64,000 bases of DNA from DATGKG01 sp963783145 (GCA_963783145.1 CAWAMM010000009.1:124001-188000); one strand, 5' to 3'. Shown: positions 32,796 through 42,509, counted from the first letter of the stretch. A program made the numbers and translations. The notes: generated by a model not told the origin, from the letters alone.

Positions 32796-34037
32796 ATGCG
32801 CCAGCCGCGTGACAAAGGCGCGGCGCCGCGCCCCGCACGTCCGCAAAAATTTCCGAGCACGTCCACCTACCGCGAGCGGGGATCCCTCGCGAAGGATTCG
32901 TCGCAGAAGTCTGCGCCACACCCGACGCGCTCAACCCAGACGCCACTTCGCGCCGCCCCCGGCGTTTACATCGTCCAGACCCAGCCGGGATTCCAATCGA
33001 TCGCATGGAGCGAAATCGAGGCCGAGATTCCTCGCGCGACCAAACTCGGGACGCGTACCGTGCCCGAGCGCGCGGGCATGCTGATCTTCGAGGCGTCGAA
33101 ACCGGCCCCGCTCGCAGCGCTCCGATGCGCCGAGGATCTCTTCGCGATCGTCGCATATCGGCAGGGCCTCGGCGACGACGCGACCTCGCTCGACAAGGTT
33201 CGCGGCGCGATTCGCGGATGCACTCATCTCGATGAGGCGCTGCACGCCCGCGTCGCTATCGTGAAGGGCGCGCGTGCGGGGAAGAAACTTCGCTTCAAGG
33301 TGGTGGCGAGGCTTTCCGGTGAGCATGAGTTTCGCCGGGTCGATTTCAAGCACGCGGTGGAGGCCGGCGTCCTCGAACATGGTGACCATTTGTGGCGCCT
33401 CGATGAGGACAATGCCGAGGTCGAGTTCTGGGCCACCATGCTGCGTGACGAATTCATTTTCACGCTGCGCCTCAGCGATGACACCATGCGGTTTCGCGAT
33501 TACAAAATTTCCCATCGGCCGGGTTCGCTGCGTCCCTCGGTCGCCGCTGCGCTGGCGCTGGTCTCGAATCCCGCGCCCGACGATGTCTTCCTCGATCCCC
33601 TCTGCGGCACTGGCACGGTGCTGATCGAGCGCGCGCACCTGGGACGCTATGGCATGCTGCTCGGCGGCGACAGCGATCGCGACACGCTGGAGGCCGCGCG
33701 CGAGAATATCGGTCCGCGCTACAAGCCCATCGAGATCAAGCAGTGGGATGCGGCCGCGCTACCGCTGGAAACTTCAAGCGTCGACAAGATCGTCAGCAAT
33801 CTGCCGTGGGGCATCAAGCACGGATCGCATCCGGAGAACCGGCGCCTTTATCCGAAGCTGATTGCAGAGTTTCGCCGGGTGCTGAAGCCGGGCGGCACGA
33901 TGGTTCTCCTCAGCGCCGAGATGCGCCTGATGAGCGAGCTATGGACCAAGACGCACATTCGTCCCTCGAGCATCCTGCGGGTGACGGTGCTGGGCGCCCC
34001 CGCCGCCATCTACGTCTGCCGTATTCCGGTTAGCTAG
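32796..34037 (+). CDS. THUMP-domain RNA methyltransferase (Trm14/RlmL-type)
   Basis: A 413-residue protein. A basic N-terminal tail (1-50) precedes a THUMP domain (about 55-190), and a class I methyltransferase domain follows (about 205-413). SAM-binding motifs are FLDPLCGTGTVLIE (about 265-278) and GDSDRDTLEAARENI; the catalytic motif SNLPWG (about 333-338) fits N2-guanosine methyltransferases of the Trm14/TrmN/RlmL class. The target could be tRNA G6 or 23S rRNA; the sequence cannot decide. It is 12 bp after efp, so both are probably one translation-related operon. Confidence 0.85.
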   Translation: MRQPRDKGAAPRPARPQKFPSTSTYRERGSLAKDSSQKSAPHPTRSTQTPLRAAPGVYIVQTQPGFQSIAWSEIEAEIPRATKLGTRTVPERAGMLIFEASKPAPLAALRCAEDLFAIVAYRQGLGDDATSLDKVRGAIRGCTHLDEALHARVAIVKGARAGKKLRFKVVARLSGEHEFRRVDFKHAVEAGVLEHGDHLWRLDEDNAEVEFWATMLRDEFIFTLRLSDDTMRFRDYKISHRPGSLRPSVAAALALVSNPAPDDVFLDPLCGTGTVLIERAHLGRYGMLLGGDSDRDTLEAARENIGPRYKPIEIKQWDAAALPLETSSVDKIVSNLPWGIKHGSHPENRRLYPKLIAEFRRVLKPGGTMVLLSAEMRLMSELWTKTHIRPSSILRVTVLGAPAAIYVCRIPVS

Positions 34038-34098
34038 CGACGGTGCGGCGCCGCCTCGATATTGAAATCGAGACGACGCCTTCCTCGGGGTTGCCTTC

Positions 34099-37000
34099 CT
34101 ATTGTTTGTTGACCTTACCGAGATCGATAGGGAGACCGCCTACCCCGACTTGGTTGCCACCTTCCATAACGGTGACTGCAACGACTTGCTGAGTGGAGGC
34201 ATTGCCGCCCGAGGTCCCGCCGGATCCGCCGCCACCGCATCCGGCCAGTGCCGTCGCCATCAGCAGAATAGCTCCGGATAGGATCGCGGCGCGCCGCCGT
34301 TTCCGGTCGCTCAAGGGTAAGATGACAAAACCGAGCAGTCCTAGTGAAAGCATGAGCGCGCCGCCCCCTCCAGATTCTTGACCACCCATGATCCCGGCCA
34401 GCTTCACCTTCGGCATCGTTTCCAATTCCGCGTTCTCTCCGCCGGAAATCACCCCGGCCAGGGAGAACGTGAGCGTCTGTTCGCCGCCCGACGGAATCGT
34501 GATGCTCGGGCTGAATGTGAAGATGGTTGTCGCCGTGATGTTCGGAGCGGTGACCGTCACCGAGCCCGCAGGTACGGAGTTGAGCGAGGCAGTCAGCGTC
34601 AATGAGCTGAAGATCGCCGGACGGCTCACTGTAACACTGATGGTAGTGATGACCTGCTGATTGAGGTCGGCAGGAGTGTATCCGAAACTGCCTGCGCCAA
34701 CCGTCGAGCCCGGCTTGCCGCCTCCGCTGGCGGGTTCGATTACATCGACGGTGCCGGCCGGCGTCGGAGTCGGGGTCGGCACCAGCGTTGGGGTCGGAGT
34801 CATCGTGAGAATTCCAGTCGCGGTCGGCGTTGGAGTTGGCGTCTCAGTCGCCGTGGTGGTGAGAGTCGCCGTCGGCGTGTCGGTGGCCGTTTCGGTTGCG
34901 GTCGTGGTCACTGTCGCGGTTGCAGTTGCCGTGGCGGTCGCGGTCGCAGTGGCGGTCGGGGAAGCGGTCGCGGTAGCTGTTGGCGTATCGGTGGCGGTAG
35001 GAGACGCAGTCGGCGTCGCGGTGGAGGTCGGCGTCGCGGTGGAGGTGGACGTTGCGGTTGAAGTGGGCGGGCAATCGATGCCCGAGGGATTGATGACGCT
35101 CAGGAATGCCTGGCTCCCCGGCGGCATACTGCTAGTCGCGTTACTCGATTGAAACGCGCCGGGCGTCACTGGAAAATCGGTCGAGAAGGTAGCTCCGGCA
35201 ACCACCATCGAGGTGCCATTTACCCCAAGCCCTCCTGCGACATCGGCTTGTCCGCTTCCGCCGAGCAGGGTTGAGAAGACCAACTGACTCGCAGCAGTCG
35301 GTTGGGTTGGATCGAGTTCGAGCACAAAAGAAGTAACCGGAACACTCCCTGACCCGAAAGTCAGCCCGGAGCTGCGATTGGTCTGGTAGCACGCAGAGGT
35401 GCTCACTGGGAATGATCCTGTGGTTACTCCCGAGGTTGCCAGCCCGGTGATGAAGACCTTACCCCCGGAGACGACGATATCGGTGGCAGCGTCGCCAAAG
35501 GGTACCGGGGGAGCGGCGCCGCCTGGACTGGCAGTGGTGCCGGTGCCGCTGAAGTAGGTCGAATAGAGGATCCCGGTGGGACCGGAGGTTGCCGGATCGA
35601 GATTGGTGACAAAAGCCGCGGTCGCGGGAGTGCCTGCGGTGGTCGACGCCATGTTGGTGTTTTGGTACGGCGGGATACTTCCTTGGCCGCCTCCCGGAAC
35701 CGGAAAATTCGTCGAGGCGGTATAGCCGCTCACCCATATGGTGTCGGCAGTGGGATCAAAGGCGATTCCGGTTCCCACATCGCCGACCGAGAATGTGATT
35801 CCTGGCCCTGGGAAATTCGCGCCGGAACCGCCCAGGTAGGTGCCATAGATCAGCGATCCGCTACCGGTCTGAGACGGTCTGAACTCCGCCACGAAAGCAT
35901 TGCTCGTGTTGTTGGTGCTGGAATACGTGGCCATTTGCGCGCCGGTTACGGTCAGGTCGCTGGAGACGGTTGAGCCAGTGATGTATCCATCGCCGAGCGC
36001 GGGATCGCCGGCTTTGGTGTTGACCGCGACCGCGATTCCGGTTTCACCGTTACTGCCGTTTCCGGATCCGCCATAGAGGGTCGCGTAGATGAGGGCTTGT
36101 GCACTGGTATTGACCACGATGAAGGTCGCGGCGCTGATTTCATCGTTAATGAACATCGACTGGAAGGGCGAGGCCGAGACCGGAAATCCGTCCGGACCGT
36201 CGCTAAAGGTGGTTCCGACCACGTAGGCTTGGCATGCGGGGTTGGGATCATTGCCGCATCCGGCCGGAAACAGCGCGACTCGCGACTCGCTCGCGGTGAG
36301 TGCGCCGCCGATGTAACAGGCGTAGGTCAGCGTGGCCCCAGTGTTATTGAGTTTGGCGACAAAGCCGGTGCCGATTGCGCTGACCGCCTGACTATTGCTT
36401 TGTCCGAAAGCGCCGCACGTATTAGTTGACGGAAAATCACTCGAAAATGTCTGTCCCACAATGAAGGTGTTGCCGCTCGCATCCTCGGCGATACCCGACC
36501 CGAAGTCGCCATTGCCTTGGCCCGCATCGGCGGGATTATTGTCCCCGCTTCCGCCGAGGTAAGTGGAAAAGATCAGCGCCGCGGCCCCCGCCATCGAGGG
36601 GTCGAACTGGGAGACAAATGCGTTAGGATTTTGTTGCGGCGGCGAATTGGCTCCCGTTAGATGATTCTGAAACGGCGTCGCGCTGGTCGGGAAGTTGTTG
36701 GAGTATGCGATGCCGGTCACGAACGCATCGCCGCTAGCCTGATCGATGGCCACATCGGTGGCGGCGTCGGCAACCCGATACAGGATGTTGCCGCCGCCCG
36801 AGAAGTCCGAAATCTCCCGCTGGAAGAATGGTCCGGTACTCGTACCGGTCCCGCCGAGATAAGTGGAATATACGATCTGATTCACGGTGGGGTCGATGGT
36901 CAGGGTCCGGCTGTGATCGTAGGCGGCGATGTTGAAGCCCACTTCGTGGCGCACGATGCCCGCATCGATGGTCCCATCACCGGCTATCGCGAAGGCGCCC

Positions 37001-37740
37001 TCGATCGGCGTGCTATTGCCCGAAGCGTCCCGTTGGTAGACGCGCGGCTTTTGCAGCACGACCAGACCGGCCGGCGTGGTGACAATGAGATTGCCGTTTG
37101 CGTCAATCTCGGTCTTGCTTCCGCCCTCGACGGCGAACCTCAACTTCGAGGTATCCGCGCCCGGCGCCGCGATGAGGTCATACTCGAGCGACTGCGGCGT
37201 CCCGTAGTACACGAGGTCGACGCCCGGATAGATGTTCCTCTCTTTGACGCGTCCGAAGATGGGGACGTCGCGATGATATTTGGAGGGATCGTTGCCGATT
37301 AGGTAATTGACGCGTCCCGGCAGCGGCTCGAGCGCCTCGAACTGCGGATGCTGATTGGCACCGAGAAGGCGGATTCGAACCGCGGATTCCACGAGCTTAT
37401 CGCCGGCGGTTGGGTGATTCTGAACCGTGGCGCTTGGGTGAACCGACCCGCCGACCATCGTAACCACCGCCGCATCATCGGTCAGAAATAATGAGGATCG
37501 ACTGGTATGCGACAGGTAGCGGACGCTGGGGTCGCTCTGGCCGACATTCTTCTCGAAGTAAAGCTGCATCCCGTTGAACTTCTTCAACGCTTCGTCGGGC
37601 CGATGCGAACCCGAATCGGGCCGGACGGCGCGGAAGTGCTTTGATTCGACCAGGCCGCTTATCACCAAAAACATGGACGCGGTGATCAGGAGCACGGTCT
37701 TGCTGATCTTGCCGATTTTCCATTCGCGACGCTCGCGCAT
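34099..37740 (-). CDS. SBBP-repeat exported surface protein with Ala/Thr linker
   Basis: A 1213-residue protein with a signal/anchor (TVLLITASMFLVISGLV) and GGGAGGG six bases before the start. Residues about 55-290 form the conserved N-terminal region found ahead of SBBP repeats (FEKNVGQSDPSVRYLSH; VDLVYYGTPQSLEYDLI). About ten SBBP-type blades follow (IVYSTYLGGTGTS, IFSTYLGGSGDN, LIYGTYLGGSGAN, LVFSTLLGGSGQAD). A long Thr/Ala/Pro linker spans about 900-1010, then a beta domain, a hydrophobic span (LMLSLGLLGFVILPL) with RKRRR, and a lipobox-like ATALAGCGGGG tail. It is probably a beta-propeller displayed at the cell surface. Function unknown. Confidence 0.88.
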   Translation of the reverse strand: MRERREWKIGKISKTVLLITASMFLVISGLVESKHFRAVRPDSGSHRPDEALKKFNGMQLYFEKNVGQSDPSVRYLSHTSRSSLFLTDDAAVVTMVGGSVHPSATVQNHPTAGDKLVESAVRIRLLGANQHPQFEALEPLPGRVNYLIGNDPSKYHRDVPIFGRVKERNIYPGVDLVYYGTPQSLEYDLIAAPGADTSKLRFAVEGGSKTEIDANGNLIVTTPAGLVVLQKPRVYQRDASGNSTPIEGAFAIAGDGTIDAGIVRHEVGFNIAAYDHSRTLTIDPTVNQIVYSTYLGGTGTSTGPFFQREISDFSGGGNILYRVADAATDVAIDQASGDAFVTGIAYSNNFPTSATPFQNHLTGANSPPQQNPNAFVSQFDPSMAGAAALIFSTYLGGSGDNNPADAGQGNGDFGSGIAEDASGNTFIVGQTFSSDFPSTNTCGAFGQSNSQAVSAIGTGFVAKLNNTGATLTYACYIGGALTASESRVALFPAGCGNDPNPACQAYVVGTTFSDGPDGFPVSASPFQSMFINDEISAATFIVVNTSAQALIYATLYGGSGNGSNGETGIAVAVNTKAGDPALGDGYITGSTVSSDLTVTGAQMATYSSTNNTSNAFVAEFRPSQTGSGSLIYGTYLGGSGANFPGPGITFSVGDVGTGIAFDPTADTIWVSGYTASTNFPVPGGGQGSIPPYQNTNMASTTAGTPATAAFVTNLDPATSGPTGILYSTYFSGTGTTASPGGAAPPVPFGDAATDIVVSGGKVFITGLATSGVTTGSFPVSTSACYQTNRSSGLTFGSGSVPVTSFVLELDPTQPTAASQLVFSTLLGGSGQADVAGGLGVNGTSMVVAGATFSTDFPVTPGAFQSSNATSSMPPGSQAFLSVINPSGIDCPPTSTATSTSTATPTSTATPTASPTATDTPTATATASPTATATATATATATATVTTTATETATDTPTATLTTTATETPTPTPTATGILTMTPTPTLVPTPTPTPAGTVDVIEPASGGGKPGSTVGAGSFGYTPADLNQQVITTISVTVSRPAIFSSLTLTASLNSVPAGSVTVTAPNITATTIFTFSPSITIPSGGEQTLTFSLAGVISGGENAELETMPKVKLAGIMGGQESGGGGALMLSLGLLGFVILPLSDRKRRRAAILSGAILLMATALAGCGGGGSGGTSGGNASTQQVVAVTVMEGGNQVGVGGLPIDLGKVNKQ

Positions 37741-37759
37741 TGGTCGACCCTCCCGGAGA

Positions 37760-37792
37760 CATATGAAATCATGGTCATCAGATGGTCATATG
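37760..37792. promoter_or_regulatory. Inverted repeat upstream of the SBBP gene
   Basis: CATATGA (37760-37766) and TCATATG (37786-37792) form a 7-bp inverted repeat with two direct ATGGTCAT copies between and around them. It lies 20 bp upstream of the SBBP start codon on its 5' side. It could be an operator; no binding protein is implied. Confidence 0.35.
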
Positions 37793-37898
37793 AATGAGAC
37801 TATCGGTGTACAGACCAAGGCAGAGATAGTTGTTCTCGCGAGTTGGAGCAAGCGGGGATGCGAAATTTTAGCGAACGCGAGCGGTTCGGCGTGCTATG

Positions 37899-38288
37899 TC
37901 AGGCCTGCGCGTGCAGGCGCAGGTCGCGCGCCTGGGTGCGAAACGGTTCGGGGAGTGGCACTTCATGGCCATCGCTCCACACGCTTTCCAGGCGATAGAA
38001 CTCGCGCGCGGGCTCGTAGAAGAGATGGATGACGACGTCGTCGTAGTCGAGCACCACCCAATGCGCATGCGACAGGCCTTCAACCGCGAGCGCATGTTGC
38101 CCGTCATCGTGCATGCGCTCCTCGATGCCGCGCGCAATCGATTGCACCTGGACATCGGAGCGTCCGGTCGCGATCACGAAGTAGTCGGCAATCGAATTGA
38201 GATGCTCGACTTCGAGCACCACCAAATCGTAGGCCTTCTTTTCCAGCGCCGCCTGTGCGACGGCGAGTGCCTTGTCGAGTGACGTCAC
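37899..38288 (-). CDS. rsfS: Ribosome silencing factor RsfS
   Basis: A 129-residue RsfS, which binds ribosomal protein uL14 and blocks subunit joining in starvation. Signature segments are VVLEVEHLNSIADYFVIATGRSDVQVQSIARGIEE (about 23-57) and HWVVLDYDDVVIHLFYEPAREFYRLESVW (about 76-104). It is the last gene of obgE-proB-proA-nadD-rsfS, 72 bp after nadD. Confidence 0.95.
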   Translation of the reverse strand: MTSLDKALAVAQAALEKKAYDLVVLEVEHLNSIADYFVIATGRSDVQVQSIARGIEERMHDDGQHALAVEGLSHAHWVVLDYDDVVIHLFYEPAREFYRLESVWSDGHEVPLPEPFRTQARDLRLHAQA

Positions 38289-38360
38289 TTTATATAGCTC
38301 GATGAAGAAAGCGGTACGCGGAGTTGGAATGAAGAACGAAAATTCGGGGCACGAGCAGCA

Positions 38361-38996
38361 TCAATAGAGCGCGTGGCGGCGAAGGTAATCGACCACATCG
38401 CCGGGCAGTAAATAATTGATCGATTCGTTGTTCTGGATTTTCTGGCGGATCTGCGTCGCGGAAATGGGAAAGAACGTGGTTTGAACGAAGGAGAGCGTTT
38501 GTCCGCCTGGATTCACGTAATGATCTTGCTCCTTAACATAACCAAACCGATTCAGCGCGGCAAGCGAAACCTTCGCCGCAGCCTCGCCGTCGCGCAGCCG
38601 CGTATGCACCGCGATGCTGCATAACTTCACCAGCTCGTCGCAGTCCTTCCAGGTCTCCAGCTCGAGGAACTGATCCGAGCCCATCAGGATGAAAATCTGC
38701 GCCTGATGCCGCAGCGTCGTGCTGAAGTGCTTCGCGGTGTCGATGGTATAGGAACGCCCGGCGCGCCGAATCTCGGCATCGGACACCATGAAATGGCGAT
38801 TGCCCTTGGTCGCCAGCCGCACCATCTGCAGGCGATGCTCGCCGGGCGCCAGTTCGCCCTCCGGTTTATGGGGCGGCGACGATGCGGGTACGAAGTAGAC
38901 CAGATCCAGCTTGAGCATCTCGCGAACTTCCTCGGCCGCGCGCAGATGCCCGAAGTGGATGGGATTGAAGCTTCCGCCGAAGAGTCCTACACGCAA
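38361..38996 (-). CDS. nadD: Nicotinate-nucleotide adenylyltransferase
   Basis: NadD (211 residues) makes deamido-NAD from nicotinate mononucleotide and ATP. The nucleotidyl-transferase motif GGSFNPIHFGHLRAAEEV (about 8-25) and the C-terminal FFPISATQIRQKI (about 177-189) are complete. Also present is the substrate-loop YFVPASSPPHKP. It sits between proA and rsfS, the usual nadD-rsfS pairing. Confidence 0.95.
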   Translation of the reverse strand: MRVGLFGGSFNPIHFGHLRAAEEVREMLKLDLVYFVPASSPPHKPEGELAPGEHRLQMVRLATKGNRHFMVSDAEIRRAGRSYTIDTAKHFSTTLRHQAQIFILMGSDQFLELETWKDCDELVKLCSIAVHTRLRDGEAAAKVSLAALNRFGYVKEQDHYVNPGGQTLSFVQTTFFPISATQIRQKIQNNESINYLLPGDVVDYLRRHALY

Positions 38997-39045
38997 TTAA
39001 CGCTCCGTCAAAATCGATCTAACGTCGCGGCGGCTCAGTTGCGGA

Positions 39046-40299
39046 TCATTTCCGAATTTGGCCTTCGCCGCGAACGATATATTTGTAAGTCGTCAGTTCC
39101 CGCAAACCCATCGGCCCTCGCGCATGCAGCCGATTGGTGGAAATTCCCGTTTCAGCGCCGAAGCCGAATTCGAAGCCATCGGTAAAGCGTGTCGACGCGT
39201 TGACGTAGACGGTAGCCGAATCGACCTCGCGTTCAAAGCGCGCGGCGGCGCTCTGGTCCTGCGTGACGATGGCGTCGGCCAGGCCCGAGCCATGCCGCGC
39301 GATAAACGCAATCGCCTCATCGATGGAATCGACCACCTTCACCGCGAGAATCAGATCGAGGTACTCGGCATCCCAGTCTTCCTCGGTGGCGCGCTTGATG
39401 TTTGAGATAAGTGCGCAGGTCGTATCATCGCCACGCAACTCAACTCCAGCCGCGATGAATCGTTTCGCCATTGCGGGGAGAAACTTCGCCGCGACCTCGC
39501 GATGCACGAGCAGTTTCTCCATCGCGTTGCAGACCGAGGGCCTGCTGACTTTGGCGTTGAAGCAAATTTCCTCGGCCATTTTCAGATCGGCGGCGCGATC
39601 GACATAGGTGTGGCATTTTCCGTCGAAATGCGGGAGCAGCGGAACCGCCGAGCCGGCGAGCGCTTCCTTCAGCGATTCGCCGCCGCGCGGGATGATCAAA
39701 TCGATCGCCTCGGGATGCCGCTTGAGGATCTGGATCGCTTCGCGATCCGGGGTGTCGATGAATTGGACGGCGGCCGGATCGATGCCGCCTTCCTCCAGCG
39801 AGCGCGCGAGCATCTTCGCCAGAAGCGTGTTGGCCGAGAGCGCTTCCTTGCCGCCACGCAGCACCACCGCGCTGCCGCTTTTGAAGATCAGCACCCCCGC
39901 ATCGATGGTCACGTTGGGGCGCGATTCGTAGATGATCGCAATCACGCCGAGCGGGACGCGCACCTTCTGAATCTGCAGACCGTTGGGTCGGCTCCAGCGT
40001 TCGACGACCTCACCCACCGGGTCGGGCAGCGCCGAGACCTCCTCGACGCTTTTGGCCATCGATGCGATCCGCGCGTCATTGAGGGTCAGACGTTCGAGAA
40101 ATGCACCCGCCCGACCGGAGGCTTTCGCTACATCGAGATCCTTGCGGTTAGCTTCGAGGATCGCGGGCGCATTCGTTCGGAGCGCCTTCGCGAGCGATAG
40201 CAGCACGGCGTTCTTGCGCTCGGTCGAGCACAGCGCGAGCGAGTGTGACGCCTCGCGCGCTTTTTTCAGTTGCGCAACTATTTGGTCTTCGAGCGCCAT
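39046..40299 (-). CDS. proA: Glutamate-5-semialdehyde (gamma-glutamyl phosphate) dehydrogenase
   Basis: ProA (417 residues) reduces gamma-glutamyl phosphate with NADPH in proline synthesis. Seen are the N-terminal KNAVLLSLAKALRTNAPAILEANRKDL, the cofactor region VIYESRPNVTIDAGVLIFKSGSAVVLRGGKEA, the conserved cysteine in ISNIKRA-preceding DDTTCALIS together with KVSRPSVCNAMEKLLVH, and the C-terminal NASTRFTDGFEFGFGAETGISTNRLHARGPMG. It starts 12 bp after the proB stop. Confidence 0.96.
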   Translation of the reverse strand: MALEDQIVAQLKKAREASHSLALCSTERKNAVLLSLAKALRTNAPAILEANRKDLDVAKASGRAGAFLERLTLNDARIASMAKSVEEVSALPDPVGEVVERWSRPNGLQIQKVRVPLGVIAIIYESRPNVTIDAGVLIFKSGSAVVLRGGKEALSANTLLAKMLARSLEEGGIDPAAVQFIDTPDREAIQILKRHPEAIDLIIPRGGESLKEALAGSAVPLLPHFDGKCHTYVDRAADLKMAEEICFNAKVSRPSVCNAMEKLLVHREVAAKFLPAMAKRFIAAGVELRGDDTTCALISNIKRATEEDWDAEYLDLILAVKVVDSIDEAIAFIARHGSGLADAIVTQDQSAAARFEREVDSATVYVNASTRFTDGFEFGFGAETGISTNRLHARGPMGLRELTTYKYIVRGEGQIRK

Positions 40300-40311
40300 C
40301 GATTTCCTGAA

Positions 40312-41457
40312 TCAGCCAAGCTCCTCGAGTAATACGAAATTATCGCGATGAATGATCTCATCGGCAACCTTATATCCCAGCAGACTCGAGATCTCGGCGG
40401 TGCGGCGGCCCTTGAGCTTCGCAACATCGGGCGCGGCATAATTAACCAGCCCGCGTCCGAACTCGATGCCATCGGGATCGATCAGGCTTACGCAATCGCC
40501 GCCGGAAAACTCGCCGCGCACCTCGCGGATTCCCGAGGGCAGCAACGAGCGGCCTTTTTTGCGCAGCGCTTCCGCCGCGCCCTTGTCGACGCCGAGCGCG
40601 CCCGTAGGCTTCAGCGCGAAGGCAATCCAATGCTTGCGGCTTTTGAGCCGCGTGCCCGCTGGCGTGATCAGCGTGCCGATTTCGCGCGCCGGATCGAGCG
40701 CCGCGGCAATAGTGCCGGGCTCGCGTCCGGGTGCGATTATCACCGCGATGCCCGCGCGCGCCGCCTGTTGCGCCGCTTTCAGCTTGGAGGCCATCCCGCC
40801 AGTCCCGAGCGGGCCCGCGCTCTCGGCGACGAGGCCCTTCATCTCGGCCTCGGGATTGGTGATGAGCGGAATCAGGTGCGCGTCGGAACGCTGGCGCGGA
40901 TCGCCGGTCAACACGCCCGCTACATCGCTCAGGATCACCAGCATCTGCGCCTGCACCATCGAGGCGACCAGCGACGAAAGCATGTCGTTGTCGCCGAAGC
41001 GAATCTCCTCGACCGCCACCGTGTCGTTCTCGTTGATAATGGGAATCACGCCGGAGGCGAGCAGGGTGGTGATGGTTTGCATCGCGTTCTGACGGCGCTT
41101 GCGTTCGGAGACATCCTCGTGCGTCAGGAGAATTTGCGCGACCGTGCGATCGCATTCGGAAAACGCCGCCGCCCACGAGCGCATCAGCTCGATCTGGCCG
41201 GTCGCCGCAGCCGCCTGACGCGCACCAATCGTGGGTCCCGACAGCTTCGCGAGTCGCGCGCGCCCCGCGGCGATTGCGCCCGAAGTCACCACGATTATCT
41301 CGTGACCATCGCGAACCGCTTCATCGACTTCGGCGGCGAGACGCACGATAACCGCGGCATCGAGTCCGCTGACATCGGACAAGACCGCGCTGCCGACCTT
41401 GATGACGACGCGCTTCGCACCTTTGAGGATCGCCTGCTTGTAATCTAGCTGGGGCAT
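40312..41457 (-). CDS. proB: Glutamate 5-kinase with PUA domain
   Basis: ProB (381 residues) phosphorylates glutamate, the committed and proline-inhibited step. The amino-acid kinase domain (about 12-270) shows KRVVIKVGSAVLSD, VTSGAIAAGR, INENDTVAVEEIRFGDNDMLSS, and GTGGMASKLKAAQQA. The C-terminal PUA domain (about 280-375) is present (LLPSGIREVRGEFSGGDCVSLID). Its start overlaps obgE by 13 bases, so translation is likely coupled. Confidence 0.96.
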   Translation of the reverse strand: MPQLDYKQAILKGAKRVVIKVGSAVLSDVSGLDAAVIVRLAAEVDEAVRDGHEIIVVTSGAIAAGRARLAKLSGPTIGARQAAAATGQIELMRSWAAAFSECDRTVAQILLTHEDVSERKRRQNAMQTITTLLASGVIPIINENDTVAVEEIRFGDNDMLSSLVASMVQAQMLVILSDVAGVLTGDPRQRSDAHLIPLITNPEAEMKGLVAESAGPLGTGGMASKLKAAQQAARAGIAVIIAPGREPGTIAAALDPAREIGTLITPAGTRLKSRKHWIAFALKPTGALGVDKGAAEALRKKGRSLLPSGIREVRGEFSGGDCVSLIDPDGIEFGRGLVNYAAPDVAKLKGRRTAEISSLLGYKVADEIIHRDNFVLLEELG

Positions 41458-42467
41458 GCGGCCTGTGTTTTCTGGGCTTCGATATCGCGCAGCTCGGCCG
41501 AAATCGCGGCGACCAGCGGATCGAGACCCGCATGTTTTTCTGCTGAAATAGCGATCACATTGAGATGCGTGGCAGCTTTGACTTTGCGCACCATCGCTTT
41601 GGCTTCATCCTTCGCAACGAGATCCATCTTGTTGAGCGCCACGATGGACGGGCGATTCGGAAGCTCCGGATCGAATGCTTTCAGCTCGCCGCGCACGACC
41701 CGAAAATCCTCGGCGGGTGTGCCGCTCGCATCGAGGACATAGACCAGCACGCTGGTGCGGCTGACATGGCGCAGGAAGCGGATGCCGAGGCCTTGCCCCA
41801 GATGCGCGCCTTCGATGAGTCCGGGAATATCGGCAATCGAAAACGCTTCCTCATCCGACACCATGACACGGCCAAGATTCGGCGTGATGGTGGTGAAAGG
41901 GTAGGGCGCGACTTTGGGCCGCGCGGCGGTGAGCGCGCGCAGCAGCGTCGATTTTCCCGCGTTGGGCAGACCGACCAGGCCGACTTCGGCAACGAGCCGC
42001 AGCTCGAGGCGCACCCAGCGCTGCTCGCCCGCGGTGCCCGGCGTCGCGATGCGTGGTGCGCGTCGCGTCGAAGTGGCGAAGTGGATATTGCCCTTGCCGC
42101 CTTCGCCGCCCTGCGCGATGGTCTTGCGCTCGCCGGGCACTACCATATCGGCGAGGACCTCGCCGCTTTCATCATCTATAGCGATGGTGCCGGGAGGGAC
42201 GCGCACGATGAGGTCATTGGCGGCCTTGCCGTATTGTTGCTTGCCGCGGCCGCCTTCGCCGTCGCGTGCGATCAGTCGCGGTTGATATTTGAAATCGAGG
42301 AGCGTCGACATTCCCTCGTTGACTTCGAAGATGACGCTGCCGCCGCGGCCGCCATCGCCGCCGGCCGGCCCGCCCATCGGGCGATATTTTTCGCGCAGGA
42401 ATGCGATGGCGCCATTACCGCCCTTGCCCGCGTGCACGAAGACACGTGCCTCATCGATAAACCGCAT
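41445..42467 (-). CDS. obgE: Obg GTPase
   Basis: ObgE/CgtA (340 residues) is an essential GTPase in 50S subunit assembly and stress signalling. The Gly-rich Obg fold occupies about 1-158 (KGGNGAIAFLREKY, GPAGGDGGRGGS). The G domain follows with G1 GLPNAGKSTLL (about 165-175), G3 DIPGLIEGAH, G4 NKMD and G5 ISAEK. No long C-terminal OCT extension is present. It is the first gene of the pro-nad-rsfS operon; its promoter should lie in the hairpin-rich spacer above 42467. Confidence 0.96.
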   Translation of the reverse strand: MRFIDEARVFVHAGKGGNGAIAFLREKYRPMGGPAGGDGGRGGSVIFEVNEGMSTLLDFKYQPRLIARDGEGGRGKQQYGKAANDLIVRVPPGTIAIDDESGEVLADMVVPGERKTIAQGGEGGKGNIHFATSTRRAPRIATPGTAGEQRWVRLELRLVAEVGLVGLPNAGKSTLLRALTAARPKVAPYPFTTITPNLGRVMVSDEEAFSIADIPGLIEGAHLGQGLGIRFLRHVSRTSVLVYVLDASGTPAEDFRVVRGELKAFDPELPNRPSIVALNKMDLVAKDEAKAMVRKVKAATHLNVIAISAEKHAGLDPLVAAISAELRDIEAQKTQAACPS

Positions 42468-42509
42468 TTTCGAGGAGATGCTATACTACGAGATTCGGGG
42501 GTCGGCAGT

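Noticed and set aside
34740..35070. Repetitive GTCGCGGTCG-type array, first considered as a CRISPR or microsatellite locus
   Set aside because: It has no spacers and codes in frame for the Thr/Ala linker of the SBBP protein.
37365..37400. GGATTCGAACC-like string resembling a tRNA T arm
   Set aside because: Lies inside the SBBP gene's coding sequence and no acceptor, D or anticodon stem surrounds it.
40348..41448. 366-residue plus-strand frame over proB
   Set aside because: Antisense shadow of proB; Arg/His-rich with no family features.
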